Shown: positions 27,106 to 35,877 of the stretch, one piece after another
How the letters are laid out: each line of letters opens with the position of its first letter
How positions within the stretch are numbered: the stretch's first letter is position 1
From: Sporolactobacillus sp. Y61
GTDB taxonomy: Bacteria; Bacillota; Bacilli; Bacillales; Sporolactobacillaceae
Direction: 5' to 3'
Assembly: GCF_040529185.1 (NCBI RefSeq)
Contig: NZ_CP159510.1
Coordinates: forward strand, 930,001-994,000
Length of the DNA: 64,000 bases
Position numbers and translations under genes: made by a program
Notes under the pieces: model-generated
What the model was told of the DNA's origin: nothing
The model's input: the letters and a program-made list of their open reading frames with translations, nothing else
Database searches by the model: none

Positions 27106-27939
27106 CTATGACTGATGCGTTCCGAAAGCCCTTTCATTCCGCTGGATCATCCGTTCATAATATTTTCCAAACAGAAGACTTTCCGGCCCGGAAAGCGGTG
27201 CCATGATGACTTTCCCAAAGGTCTGCAGGGTATGCAGGATGGCGCCACTCAGCTGCGGGACGGTTAAAGCCTGTCCGCTGATTTCTTCAAGGGAGGCCAT
27301 TGATTCAGGGACCACATTCGGATAGGTGAATTTTGTCTTTTCACCCTTCAGTCCTTTCCGGTAGAAGGACTGGATCAATCGCGCCCGGCTGGAACCGCTT
27401 TCAGTGATACACAGATAAATCTGCACGGCAATGCCGCGTTTGACCCGCCGCTGCGAAATGCCGGCAAATTTACGCCCATCCGTACTGAGATCATAACGGC
27501 CGGGGCAATAGGATTCTGAAATTTCCCCGGTCCTGAACGGAATGTGGAACGGGTGAAGGACTTTGCTGATAAAATCGACCATTGCCTGGAAGGTTTCATC
27601 AATCGTGAGCGGGTGCCTGTTTTCAGAGAAAATCAGTGATAAATTAAGTATGCCGCTGTCGAGAACCACAGCCAGCCCGCCCGAGTTTCTCGTGAGATAA
27701 CGGTAGCCCGCCCGGCGCAGCACATCGAGTGCCTCGCTCAGATGAGGAAGGCGCGTATCCTGTGTACCCAGCATCACCGTGTTCTGATGAACCCAGAGGC
27801 GGGCAGTACAGGGAGAATTTCCCGAACCCACCGATTCGCACAGGGCATCATCCATGGCAAAGGACTGCCGTCCGTCAAACCCATCCCCAAGTGCCGACTG
27901 ATCAATCACACGCCAGACTTTCTGATCAAGAAGAGACAT
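27106..27939 (-). CDS. lipL: Octanoyl-[GcvH]:protein N-octanoyltransferase LipL
   Basis: Amidotransferase that moves octanoyl from GcvH to the E2 subunits of 2-oxoacid dehydrogenases in the Bacillus lipoate pathway. It has the lipoate-ligase/LipB fold: TRNSGGLAVVLDSGILNLSL is the substrate-pocket block, and SYCPGRYDLS carries the acyl-thioester cysteine (C145 counting from ATG 27939; B. subtilis LipL uses Cys150). K in GRKFAGISQRR is the second expected catalytic residue. ATG 27939 is preferred to the GTG at 27951 on ribosome-site spacing. The gene corresponds to ywfL, near pta in B. subtilis; here the two are separated by 10 kb of accessory DNA. Confidence 0.9.
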   Translation of the reverse strand: MSLLDQKVWRVIDQSALGDGFDGRQSFAMDDALCESVGSGNSPCTARLWVHQNTVMLGTQDTRLPHLSEALDVLRRAGYRYLTRNSGGLAVVLDSGILNLSLIFSENRHPLTIDETFQAMVDFISKVLHPFHIPFRTGEISESYCPGRYDLSTDGRKFAGISQRRVKRGIAVQIYLCITESGSSRARLIQSFYRKGLKGEKTKFTYPNVVPESMASLEEISGQALTVPQLSGAILHTLQTFGKVIMAPLSGPESLLFGKYYERMIQRNERAFGTHQS

Positions 27940-28081
27940 ACCTGACCACACCCTTCATCGTCCTTCTTTTATTATAACAGGTCTGCCCGGGTGAAAAGTG
28001 GTAATCGGTCCTCTGCATTGTATCGGCTGGAAAAAAGGTACAGTGGAAGCCGGTCACAATCTCCGGATCGGGCAGAGTGAT

Positions 28082-28206
28082 AATTCAGCCGGATCCGCAG
28101 GGAATTCAGCCAGATCCCCTGATAATTCAGCCGGGTCCGCAGGGAATTCAGCCGATTTCCAAATTAATCAGCCAGAATTCGGGATAATTCAGCCAGCCCG
28201 TGAGCT
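28082..28206. repeat. 21-bp tandem repeats, six units, core AATTCAGCC
   Basis: Units start at 28082, 28103, 28124, 28145, 28166 and 28186: five at a 21-bp period (the last 20). AATTCAGCCRG is conserved and the rest variable. The core is the reverse complement of the GGCTGAATT core of the array at 52.5 kb. It lies upstream of the siderophore operon and downstream of nothing transcribed toward it. Confidence 0.85.
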
Positions 28207-28269
28207 CTGCCAGACCATCTGCTCATCAGGGGTTTCTATTATCATTTATCATATATTAGACAAAAATAA

Positions 28270-28298
28270 TTGACATTAATTTTCAATTATTTTAAACT
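28270..28298 (+). promoter_or_regulatory. Promoter of the yclNOPQ-type operon
   Basis: TTGACA (28270-28275) and TAAACT (28293-28298) with 17-bp spacing, overlapped by a Fur-like box. Confidence 0.6.
28271..28285. promoter_or_regulatory. Fur box 1
   Basis: TGACATT-A-ATTTTCA fits the 7-1-7 Fur consensus TGATAAT-N-ATTATCA at 12 of 14 positions and covers the -35 region. Confidence 0.55.
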
Positions 28299-28310
28299 AT
28301 AATTGACAAA

Positions 28311-28325
28311 TGAGAATATTTATCA
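28311..28325. promoter_or_regulatory. Fur box 2
   Basis: TGAGAAT-A-TTTATCA fits the 7-1-7 Fur consensus at 12 of 14 positions and lies just downstream of the predicted start of transcription, next to the ribosome site of the first permease gene. Confidence 0.6.
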
Positions 28326-28343
28326 TTTGGGAGAATGGACGAT

Positions 28344-29303
28344 ATGAGCCGAGTTTTATGGATTATTGTGACAGCTGTTCTGGCCATCGTCTCACTTTTT
28401 GTCGGTGTAGAAGATGTCCCGATTGACGATTTTCTGCATCTGACAAGTGAACAGAAAGATGTGCTGCTGATTTCACGCCTGCCGCGGACGATCAGCATCA
28501 TCATTGCCGGCGCCGGCATGAGTCTTTGCGGTCTGATCATGCAGCAAATCACACATAACCGTTTTGTCTCTCCGACGACGGCAGGGACGATGGATGCGGC
28601 CAGACTGGGTGTTCTCGTTGCTTTAATTGTTTTTCCTGCTGCAGGTACGCTGAGTAAAATGCTGGTCGCGTTTGTCTTTGCTCTTGCAGGTACCTTTCTT
28701 TTTATTGCAATTCTGCAGCGGATACGGATCAAAGATCCAATTTTTATCCCGCTTGTCGGACTGATGTTTGGTAACATTCTCGGCAGTATCACGACCTTTT
28801 TTGCTTATAAAAATAATCTGGTTCAAAACATTGGTACGTGGCTGCAGGGCGATTTCTCTTCTATCCTGCGCGGAAGATATGAATTGCTGTATCTGTCCAT
28901 CCCGCTGTTCATCATCGCCTGGCTGTATGCCGACCGGTTTACGGCGGCAGGGCTGGGTGAAAGCTTTGCAACGAATATTGGTTTAAACTACCGGGCAACC
29001 GTGACAGTCGGACTGTCCATCGCCGCTTTAATGACGGCGACGGTTCTGCTGACTGTCGGCGCCATCCCGTTTCTCGGGTTGATTGTGCCGAATATTGTCT
29101 CTATTTATGCCGGCGATCATCTGCGGCGGGTGATTCCACTGACCGTGCTTTTCGGTGCCTCCTTCGTTCTCATCTGCGATATTGCCGGACGGCTGATCAT
29201 CTATCCCTATGAGATATCCATCAGTCTGATGGTCGGCATCATCGGCAGTATCCTGTTTATCTGCCTGCTGGTGAGGAGGCAAAAAGATGCACCGGATCAA
29301 TAA
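28344..29303 (+). CDS. yclN: Iron-siderophore ABC permease (YclN-like, FecCD family)
   Basis: Membrane permease of the FecCD/BtuC family, 319 aa, about 9-10 helices. The block SRLPRTISIIIAGAGMSLCGLIMQQ is the family signature and VGAIPFLGLIVPNIV is the coupling region near residue 240. Gene order permease-permease-ATPase-binding protein is that of B. subtilis yclNOPQ, a petrobactin importer. ATG 28344 stands 9 nt after GGGAGA; an in-frame ATG at 28335 abuts it. Two Fur boxes point to iron repression. Confidence 0.9.
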   Translation: MSRVLWIIVTAVLAIVSLFVGVEDVPIDDFLHLTSEQKDVLLISRLPRTISIIIAGAGMSLCGLIMQQITHNRFVSPTTAGTMDAARLGVLVALIVFPAAGTLSKMLVAFVFALAGTFLFIAILQRIRIKDPIFIPLVGLMFGNILGSITTFFAYKNNLVQNIGTWLQGDFSSILRGRYELLYLSIPLFIIAWLYADRFTAAGLGESFATNIGLNYRATVTVGLSIAALMTATVLLTVGAIPFLGLIVPNIVSIYAGDHLRRVIPLTVLFGASFVLICDIAGRLIIYPYEISISLMVGIIGSILFICLLVRRQKDAPDQ

Positions 29304-30246
29304 TAAATGGAAAATCACGATTCTGGCTGTTCTGGCTGCTCTGGCCTGCCTGCTGTTTCTTTTTTATCAGATTCGCGGGAGCTGGGCGTTTGTGCTGGAA
29401 GAGCGGAGCGTTAAGCTTGCCGCAATTGTCCTGACGGGCGCGGCGATTGCCATATCCACGGTTATTTTTCAGACCTTATCGCAAAACCGGATTCTGACCC
29501 CGGGGATTATGGGCCTTGACTCGCTGTATATGCTTTTTCAGACGATTATTATCTTTTTCGCCGGGTCAGGAAATGCTCTGATTGCCGACAAAAATATCAA
29601 TTTTATGGCGTCGCTGCTCTTGATGATCGCCTTTTCCTTCGTTCTGTATGGTATTCTGTTTGCCCGGCAAGGTGTATCCATCTATTTTATCCTGCTGATC
29701 GGCATCGTGTTCGGCACACTGTTCCAGAGCGGGGCTTCATTTATGCAGATGCTGATTAACCCGAATGAGTTTCTGATCGTACAGGGGAAAATGTTCGCCA
29801 GTTTCAATGCAGTGAACGACAGCGTTCTGCTTCTGGCAGCTGTGGTCCTGGTGCTGTCTCTGATCTATCTTTCTTTTTTCTATAAATATCTCGACGTAAT
29901 GATTCTCGGCCGTGATCAGGCCATTAATCTCGGTGTGCCTTATTACACTCTCGCACGCCATCTTCTGATTATCGTCTCGATGATGGTCTCCGTTGCGACT
30001 GCACTTGTCGGGCCGGTAACTTTTCTCGGCCTGCTGGTGGCCAATCTTGCCATGCAGCTCCTTGGAACATGGCGCCACAGCCAGCTGTTTGCGGCAAGTA
30101 CGCTGATCAGTATTGCAGCGCTTGTCTTCGGCCAGTGGATAGTGGAGCGGATTCTGACTTTCAGTACGACACTCAGTGTGATGATCAATTTTATTGGCGG
30201 CATCTATTTTATCTATCTGCTCATGAAGGAGAGATCGCATGCTTGA
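29287..30246 (+). CDS. yclO: Iron-siderophore ABC permease (YclO-like, FecCD family)
   Basis: Second FecCD permease, 319 aa, overlapping yclN by 17 bp. It pairs with YclN to form the membrane channel. The C-terminal GPVTFLGLLVANLAMQLLG is the coupling region corresponding to GAIPFLGLIVPN in the partner. AGGAGGCAAAAAG (within the yclN 3' end) precedes the ATG. Its end overlaps yclP by 8 bp. Confidence 0.9.
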   Translation: MHRINNKWKITILAVLAALACLLFLFYQIRGSWAFVLEERSVKLAAIVLTGAAIAISTVIFQTLSQNRILTPGIMGLDSLYMLFQTIIIFFAGSGNALIADKNINFMASLLLMIAFSFVLYGILFARQGVSIYFILLIGIVFGTLFQSGASFMQMLINPNEFLIVQGKMFASFNAVNDSVLLLAAVVLVLSLIYLSFFYKYLDVMILGRDQAINLGVPYYTLARHLLIIVSMMVSVATALVGPVTFLGLLVANLAMQLLGTWRHSQLFAASTLISIAALVFGQWIVERILTFSTTLSVMINFIGGIYFIYLLMKERSHA

Positions 30247-30997
30247 AGTCAGACAAGTAACGAAAAAATATCATGACAAAGTGGTTCTTGACTCGATCAA
30301 TCTGCAGCTGCCGCAGCGAAAAATCACCGCATTTATCGGGGCAAACGGCGCCGGGAAAAGCACCTTGCTCAGCATCATCAGCCGGCTGCTGAAAAAGGAT
30401 GGCGGTAACGTCCTGATTGACCGGACAGATATCAGCAAATGGAAGAGCCGGGCCCTGTCACAGAAACTGGCCATCCTGCGTCAGAGCAATCATATCACGT
30501 CACGGCTTTCTGTTGAGGACCTGGTTTCGTTCGGACGCTTTCCGTACGCGCAGGGAAAACTCAGGAAAGAAGATCGCGAAGCGGTTGACCAGGCGCTGGA
30601 TTATATGGGCCTTACGCCGCTCAGGAGCAGATACATCGACGCACTGTCAGGTGGCCAGCAGCAGCGGGCGTACATCGCCATGATTATCGCCCAGGACACC
30701 GAATACGTGCTGCTTGACGAACCGCTTAATAATCTTGATATGAAGCACTCTGTGCAAATGATGAAAACATTGAGGAGACTCGTCGATGATTTTGGCAAAA
30801 CCATTGTCCTCGTCCTTCATGATATCAATTTTGCCTCCTGTTATGCGGACTACATGGTGGGTCTGCGCGGAGGGAAAATTGTCGCCCAGGGACCGGCCGC
30901 GGAAATCATGACGGAGAACACATTAAATCAGATTTATGACATGCCGCTGCACATCACTGAGATCAATCACTGCAGGTACTGCCTGTATTTCAAATGA
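30239..30997 (+). CDS. yclP: Iron-siderophore ABC ATPase (YclP-like)
   Basis: ATP-binding subunit of 252 aa, close to B. subtilis YclP along its length. Walker A GANGAGKST, signature LSGGQQQRAY, Walker B YVLLDEPLNNLD and H-loop VLHDINFAS are intact, and LVSFGRFPYAQGKL is a YclP-type stretch. AAGGAGAGATCGC precedes the ATG, and the gene overlaps yclO. The binding-protein gene follows after 16 bp. Confidence 0.93.
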   Translation: MLEVRQVTKKYHDKVVLDSINLQLPQRKITAFIGANGAGKSTLLSIISRLLKKDGGNVLIDRTDISKWKSRALSQKLAILRQSNHITSRLSVEDLVSFGRFPYAQGKLRKEDREAVDQALDYMGLTPLRSRYIDALSGGQQQRAYIAMIIAQDTEYVLLDEPLNNLDMKHSVQMMKTLRRLVDDFGKTIVLVLHDINFASCYADYMVGLRGGKIVAQGPAAEIMTENTLNQIYDMPLHITEINHCRYCLYFK

Positions 30998-31013
30998 TGG
31001 AGGAGTTCGAAAG

Positions 31014-31949
31014 ATGAAAAAAATCATAGCTGCTCTCGCTTCACTTCTACTTCTGCTGACGGTCAGCGCCTGTGGCACAGATGCCGGTGCCGGGAACACC
31101 GGTGAGCAGGAGACGATCAAGATTAAAGGTACAAACGGGACGGTTTCTGTTCCCAGACATCCGAAACGGATCGTTGTTCTTGATTATGGCGTACTGGACT
31201 CACTTGATAAACTGGGAGCATCCGGTCACATCGTCGGGCTCTCCCGACAGAATGTACCGGCCTATCTGAAGCAGTATGACAGCGATAAATATGCAAACCT
31301 GGGCAACCTGAAGGAAGTCGACCTGGAGAAAATCAACAGCCTCGAACCTGACCTGATCATCAGTTCGAACCGGCTGACCGATCTGAATGAGAAATTTGAG
31401 AAGATCGCCCCCACCCTTCAGCTGACCGTCGACGAAAAAAACTATCTCGATTCGTTTAAAGAAAATACCCTTGAACTGGCCAAAATAGTCGGAAAAACGT
31501 CTAAAGCAAAAGCAGAGATAAAAAAGATTGATCAGAAAATTGCCGATCTGAAAGCCAGAGTACCGGAAGATCAGAAGACGCTGACGATCATTGCCAATGA
31601 AGGAAAAGCATCCGCATTTGGTTCCGGATCGCGTTACGGATTGATTAATGATCTCTTTGGATTTACCTCTGTTGATTCACATATCGAAGCCTCACCCCAC
31701 GGTCAGAGCATCTCGACAGAATACATCAGCAAAAAGAATCCGGATTACCTCTTCGTGGTTGACCGGAGTGCCGTGGTGACTCAGAAACCTTCTGCAAAGC
31801 AGGTCATTGAAAACGATCTGGTGAAACGGACCTCTGCCTATAAAAACAAACATATTGTTCTTCTGAACCCGGAAGTCTGGTATTTTTCAGGTGGCGGGAT
31901 CGAATCGCTGAACATCATGATTGATGAAGTGGCGGGTGCAGTGAAGTGA
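31014..31949 (+). CDS. yclQ: Iron-siderophore binding lipoprotein (YclQ-like)
   Basis: Substrate-binding lipoprotein of 311 aa, anchored outside the membrane: a signal peptide (MKKIIAALASLLLLLTVSAC) ends in a lipobox cysteine at residue 20. The mature part is a helical-backbone class III binding fold (VVLDYGVLDSLDKLG; PDLIISSNRL). In B. subtilis YclQ binds petrobactin and precursors; the ligand here is inferred from the operon match. GGAGGAGTTCGAAAG precedes ATG 31014. No typical terminator follows immediately. Confidence 0.92.
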   Translation: MKKIIAALASLLLLLTVSACGTDAGAGNTGEQETIKIKGTNGTVSVPRHPKRIVVLDYGVLDSLDKLGASGHIVGLSRQNVPAYLKQYDSDKYANLGNLKEVDLEKINSLEPDLIISSNRLTDLNEKFEKIAPTLQLTVDEKNYLDSFKENTLELAKIVGKTSKAKAEIKKIDQKIADLKARVPEDQKTLTIIANEGKASAFGSGSRYGLINDLFGFTSVDSHIEASPHGQSISTEYISKKNPDYLFVVDRSAVVTQKPSAKQVIENDLVKRTSAYKNKHIVLLNPEVWYFSGGGIESLNIMIDEVAGAVK

Positions 31950-32089
31950 AAAAATTACGGGAACAGGCGGCTGGGGATGCCCGGCCTTTTACTTTCGGAG
32001 CGCGTCCGGTGGCGCGGATGGATGCCACAAAACGGATCCGTACGCCTGCCGCATCCCGGTGGAAACAGGAATGATGATTCAAATACGGA

Positions 32090-32130
32090 CCCCCTCCTGC
32101 ATATGTTTAAGATAACAGTCAGGCAGGGGG
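32090..32130 (+). promoter_or_regulatory. Hairpin that hides the ribosome site of the tautomerase gene
   Basis: CCCCCTCCTG (32090-32099) pairs with CAGGCAGGGGG (32120-32130) over ten base pairs with one bulged C and a 20-nt loop. The 3' arm contains the only ribosome-binding site (AGGGGGG) of the gene starting at 32140, and no T run follows, so it is not a terminator. It would lower translation unless opened. Confidence 0.5.
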
Positions 32131-32139
32131 GATGGTTCA

Positions 32140-32529
32140 ATGCCATTATTACGTTTTGATCTCATTGAAGGACGCAGCAGGGAAGAAGTGAAACAGTTGC
32201 TGGATGCGGCGCACCGGGCGGTCATCCGGGCTTTTGACGTGCCGGCGCGCGATCGTTATCAGATCGTTCATCAGCATCCGGCCCATGAGCTGGTGATCGA
32301 GGATAGCGGCCTTGGCTTTTCCCGTTCGAAAGATCTGGTGATCATCAGCATCATCAGCCGGAGGAGAACCATTCACCAGAAAGAAACTCTTTTTCAGTAT
32401 CTCGCTGAAGAGCTTGAGAAGCACTGCGGCATCCGGGCGGACGATTTGTTCATATCGATTGTTGAAAACGGTGTCAGTGACTGGAGCTTCGGACGCGGCG
32501 AAGCTCAGTTTCTGACAGGAAAGCTGTGA
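32140..32529 (+). CDS. Tautomerase family protein (YusQ/YrdN-like)
   Basis: Protein of 129 aa in the 4-oxalocrotonate tautomerase/MIF superfamily, long (fused-type) form. Proline follows the initiator Met ([16 protein letters not shown]) and would become the catalytic N-terminal Pro1 after Met removal. [17 protein letters not shown] and [21 protein letters not shown] are typical of the YusQ/YrdN group. Its physiological substrate is unknown. The start is tied to AGGGGGG at 32125-32131, which is inside a hairpin. Confidence 0.87.
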   Translation: MPLLRFDLIEGRSREEVKQLLDAAHRAVIRAFDVPARDRYQIVHQHPAHELVIEDSGLGFSRSKDLVIISIISRRRTIHQKETLFQYLAEELEKHCGIRADDLFISIVENGVSDWSFGRGEAQFLTGKL

Positions 32530-32671
32530 TGGAATGGATGCACGGTCATCTGACGGAAAAATGAATTTGTCTGTGTCCTCTGTCATTCCCTTAAGCCCTG
32601 TTTTCGAATAAAATATAAAAAATATATTCTTTCTTGTATTCTTAAATAGACAGCAGGGAGGCAGACAGGAA

Positions 32672-33469
32672 ATGATTCGGCGGCTCACGGAAAAAGACAG
32701 AGAAACAGTTTTAGCGTACGCAGGTAAACGCTCGGCAGAGAACCTGTTTATTATCGGGGACATCGGGGCGTTCGGTTTTAACAGTGATGTCGTGACGGTA
32801 TGGGGTGATTTTGATCAGAATGGGGCACTGGCATCCATCATGCTCCGGTACCGTGAAAACTATATCCCGTATGCAGAAGATCCGGAGCGGCTGGACGGTG
32901 AAGCCTGGGGCAGGATCCTCCGGCAGGACAGCCGGATGAACATGGTCTCCGGTATCGAAGAATATGCTGCCGGAATTCTGCCGTTTGCAGGACGTTCGGT
33001 GAAAAGCAGGAAAGTCTGTTATTATGCCAGGCATCCTCTCGGCAGGCCGGTCAACCGGGAGCTTTCCGGCATGGAAGTGAAGATGCTGTTCCCTGAGGAG
33101 GCTGACCGGATCATTGCACTGCGTAGGGAGATCGCTGAATTCACCGGGACAGACGAGCGCCCCGAAGTGCTGCGTGAGAACATGGAAAAGGGCATTTCAC
33201 GTACCTTTTATATTGAAAAAAATGATGAGCCGGTCAGTGCGGTGTCGACCACGGCTGAAACAGGACAGGCCGCGATGATTATCGGCGCCTGTACGCGAAA
33301 AGACTGGGAACACCGCGGCCTTGCAACAAAGTGTCTGACGAAACTGATCGGCGTCTTGCAGGCTGAGCACAAGGAACCCTGTCTTTTCTATACGAATCCC
33401 GCGGCCGGAAGGATTTACAAAAAGCTTGGTTTTATTGATATTGGAAAATGGATGATGGCCGGATTCTGA
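32672..33469 (+). CDS. GNAT family N-acetyltransferase
   Basis: Two-domain protein of 265 aa. The C-terminal 110 residues form a GNAT fold with an acetyl-CoA loop GACTRKDWEHRGLATKCL (motif A, RGLAT) and the closing FYTNPAAGRIYKKLGF. The N-terminal part is of the type seen in uncharacterised Bacillus acetyltransferases. GGGAGGCAGACAGGA precedes the ATG. Substrate unknown; monocistronic. Confidence 0.85.
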   Translation: MIRRLTEKDRETVLAYAGKRSAENLFIIGDIGAFGFNSDVVTVWGDFDQNGALASIMLRYRENYIPYAEDPERLDGEAWGRILRQDSRMNMVSGIEEYAAGILPFAGRSVKSRKVCYYARHPLGRPVNRELSGMEVKMLFPEEADRIIALRREIAEFTGTDERPEVLRENMEKGISRTFYIEKNDEPVSAVSTTAETGQAAMIIGACTRKDWEHRGLATKCLTKLIGVLQAEHKEPCLFYTNPAAGRIYKKLGFIDIGKWMMAGF

Positions 33470-33652
33470 CGGGTTCGGTCATCTTCTGCCTGACAGGGCG
33501 GTTTTTTTTTCACATGATATGAAATGAAATATCTTATAAAATGACACAAAAAGAAAATTTTATTCTTTAAAAAGCCTGCTTAGGGTACAATATGATCAGC
33601 ATAAAAGCTTTTGTACGGGGATTTTAAGTATATTGTAAAAAAAATATTTGTA

Positions 33653-33666
33653 TTTAATCGCTTACA
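33653..33666. promoter_or_regulatory. cre-like site 1 upstream of the PTS gene
   Basis: Reverse strand TGTAAGCGATTAAA resembles the CcpA site TGWAARCGYTWWCA at 12 of 14 positions. Confidence 0.45.
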
Positions 33667-33682
33667 TGGTATAAAATATATT

Positions 33683-33696
33683 TGCAAACGTTTTAA
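33683..33696. promoter_or_regulatory. cre-like site 2 upstream of the PTS gene
   Basis: TGCAAACGTTTTAA matches the CcpA consensus at 12 of 14 positions and touches the ribosome site of the PTS gene. CcpA bound here would block transcription or elongation. Confidence 0.45.
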
Positions 33697-33708
33697 GGGG
33701 GATGAATC

Positions 33709-35703
33709 ATGAGCAAAGTAGATTACGCCCGGCTTGCGGATGATATTGTGGCCAATGTCGGGGGTAAAGATAATGTGACTTCTCTGGTTCACTGTGCGAC
33801 ACGGCTCAGGTTCAGACTGAAGGATCATGCTAAAGCAAATAAGGAAGCACTTGAAGAGTTACCGCTGGTCCTGTCGGCAGTGAGTGCCGGCGGTCAGTAC
33901 CAGGTCGTCATCGGAGACAAGGTGGTTCCTGTATTTGATGCCATTATGGACAAGTACCATTTCAAGGCCAGTGACAGTGATACAGCAACAACCGCCGAAA
34001 GTGAAAACGGCTCTGGTTCGGATACACCGCAGAAGAAAGAAAGTCCGTTTGAAAAGTTTATTGCCGTTTTATCCGGCATTTTTACACCATTTATTTCTGT
34101 TCTGGCCGGTGCGGGCGTCATGAAGGGACTTGCCATTCTCATTTCTACCTTTCACTGGCTGCCCCTCAACTCGCCCATTTACATCATCATTAACACACTT
34201 GCCAGCGGGATTCTGACGCTGCTGCCTATTTTCATTGCTATCACGGCTGCAGATAAATTCAACACGAATCGCTATATTGCTGTTGCGCTCGCCTGCGCGA
34301 TGATCTATCCGCTGACCGACCGGGCGATTCCGGAGGTGGCCCATCTCGGTAGTTATGCAGTTGAATTTAAAACCTATGGCGGGGCTGTCATCCCGACAAT
34401 CCTTGCAATCTGGCTTGAAAGCTACGTCGAGCGCTGGTTTAAAAAACATCTTCCGGCGGTCACCCAGCTGGTCTTTGTCCCGTTTCTGACGTTGATCGTT
34501 GCCGGTCTTCTGACTTTCCTGATCATTGGACCGCTTGGTAACCTGCTCGGTCAGGGTCTGGCCAATGGTTACAGATTTCTGTATGACCTGAGCCCGGCGA
34601 TTGCCGGCGGGATTCTCGGCGGGACCTGGCAGATCTTTGTCATCTTCGGTCTGCACTGGGGCATTCTGCCGCTGTCCATCGTGAATATTGATACCTATGG
34701 ATTTGATACCCTGCTTGCCGTGATGTTCGTCACTGTTTATGCCCAGTTTGGTGCCGTTACCGGAGCGGCTTTCCGGGCGAAAAAAGCGAAAAACAAGGGT
34801 ATCGCTTTTTCCGCGGCCGTCAGCGGGTTCTTCGGGATTACGGAACCGGCCATCTACGGGATCAACCTGAAGTATAAAAAAGCCTTTATTTTCGGCCTGA
34901 TCGGCGGAGCAGTCGGCGGCGTGATTGTTGGCCTTACCGGAATCCGGGTCTTTCAGTATTCGCCAATTATGAATATCTTTGAGCTGCCGCTTTTCGTTGG
35001 TCCGAATTCCAGCATGTGGCTCGGTCTTCTGGCTGCTTGTGTAGCCTGGCTGGTTTCGTTTTTACTCACTGTTTTGTTTGGATTTAATGAAAGCAATTCA
35101 GAGAAGCTTTTTGCCGGAGTGACTTCCGGGAAAAAGAGCCTGACCGAGAAAAAATCGGCTGCTGTTGCCGCAAAGCTTGGCGACGCAGATCGTGAAGCAG
35201 CTGCTGCTGATACGGAAGGACCGTCTGTCGACACAACCGGATTGCAGCTTGCAGATACGGTTTACAGTCCTCTGGGCGGTCAGGCCGTTCCGCTCAAGCG
35301 TGTGAGCGATCCGGTATTCAGCTCTGAGGCGATGGGCAAGGGCGTCGGCATCATCCCGTCCGAGGGAAAAGTAGTCTCCCCGGTTGACGGAGAAGTGACC
35401 GTCGCCTATCCGACCGGCCATGCCTGGGGGATCAAATCGGATAACGGCGCTGAAGCCCTGATTCACATTGGTATTAATACCGTGAAGCTGAATGGCAAAT
35501 ATTTCGAGCCGAAAGTGAAGAACGGCACGAAAGTGCATAAAGGTGATCTTCTGGTCACTTTCGAACCCGATAAAATTAAAGAAGCCGGATATGATACCAC
35601 AACGATGGTTATCATCACGAATACAAACACCTATGCCGCAGTGGCTCCGATATACGGGAACACGTCGGCCGGTGATGAATCGATCAAACTGTATAAAAAA
35701 TAA
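33709..35703 (+). CDS. bglP: PTS beta-glucoside-type transporter, EIIBCA fusion
   Basis: Phosphotransferase permease of 664 aa taking up and phosphorylating a beta-glucoside or related sugar. Domains in order: EIIB (residues 1-80; phosphocysteine C29 in SLVHCATRLRF), a Ser/Thr/Glu-rich linker, EIIC (about 110-470, ten hydrophobic segments, GITEPAIYGINLKYKK), and EIIA (about 510-664; the phosphohistidine region is ALIHIGINTVKLNG). The B-C-A order and length match BglP. AAGGGGGATGAATC precedes the ATG. Two cre-like boxes and an inverted repeat GTACAA/TTGTAC (33585-33616) lie upstream; no RAT antiterminator was found. No phospho-beta-glucosidase or antiterminator gene is adjacent. Confidence 0.9.
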   Translation: MSKVDYARLADDIVANVGGKDNVTSLVHCATRLRFRLKDHAKANKEALEELPLVLSAVSAGGQYQVVIGDKVVPVFDAIMDKYHFKASDSDTATTAESENGSGSDTPQKKESPFEKFIAVLSGIFTPFISVLAGAGVMKGLAILISTFHWLPLNSPIYIIINTLASGILTLLPIFIAITAADKFNTNRYIAVALACAMIYPLTDRAIPEVAHLGSYAVEFKTYGGAVIPTILAIWLESYVERWFKKHLPAVTQLVFVPFLTLIVAGLLTFLIIGPLGNLLGQGLANGYRFLYDLSPAIAGGILGGTWQIFVIFGLHWGILPLSIVNIDTYGFDTLLAVMFVTVYAQFGAVTGAAFRAKKAKNKGIAFSAAVSGFFGITEPAIYGINLKYKKAFIFGLIGGAVGGVIVGLTGIRVFQYSPIMNIFELPLFVGPNSSMWLGLLAACVAWLVSFLLTVLFGFNESNSEKLFAGVTSGKKSLTEKKSAAVAAKLGDADREAAAADTEGPSVDTTGLQLADTVYSPLGGQAVPLKRVSDPVFSSEAMGKGVGIIPSEGKVVSPVDGEVTVAYPTGHAWGIKSDNGAEALIHIGINTVKLNGKYFEPKVKNGTKVHKGDLLVTFEPDKIKEAGYDTTTMVIITNTNTYAAVAPIYGNTSAGDESIKLYKK

Positions 35704-35713
35704 AAGAAGCAAA

Positions 35714-35746
35714 AAAAAGCCGCGGCATGCATGCCGCGGCTTTTTT
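35714..35746 (+). terminator. Terminator after bglP
   Basis: Perfect palindromic stem AAAAGCCGCGGCAT/ATGCCGCGGCTTTT with a T run. Confidence 0.92.
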
Positions 35747-35816
35747 CAGTATAAAACAGAAAGTCAAGCGTCCATCGTCTGAGCCCAATTTTTCAGGCTG
35801 GCCCGGCAATCGATGC

Positions 35817-35850
35817 AGAAAAAAACAGCGTACCGGAAAAACCGATACGC
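35817..35850 (-). terminator. Terminator of the bile-acid-symporter-like gene
   Basis: On the minus strand GCGTATCGG/CCGGTACGC with a TTTTT loop and a seven-base T run, about 30 bp after the stop. Confidence 0.65.
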
Positions 35851-35877
35851 AGAAATATGAGACCCTTAAAAGATGAA

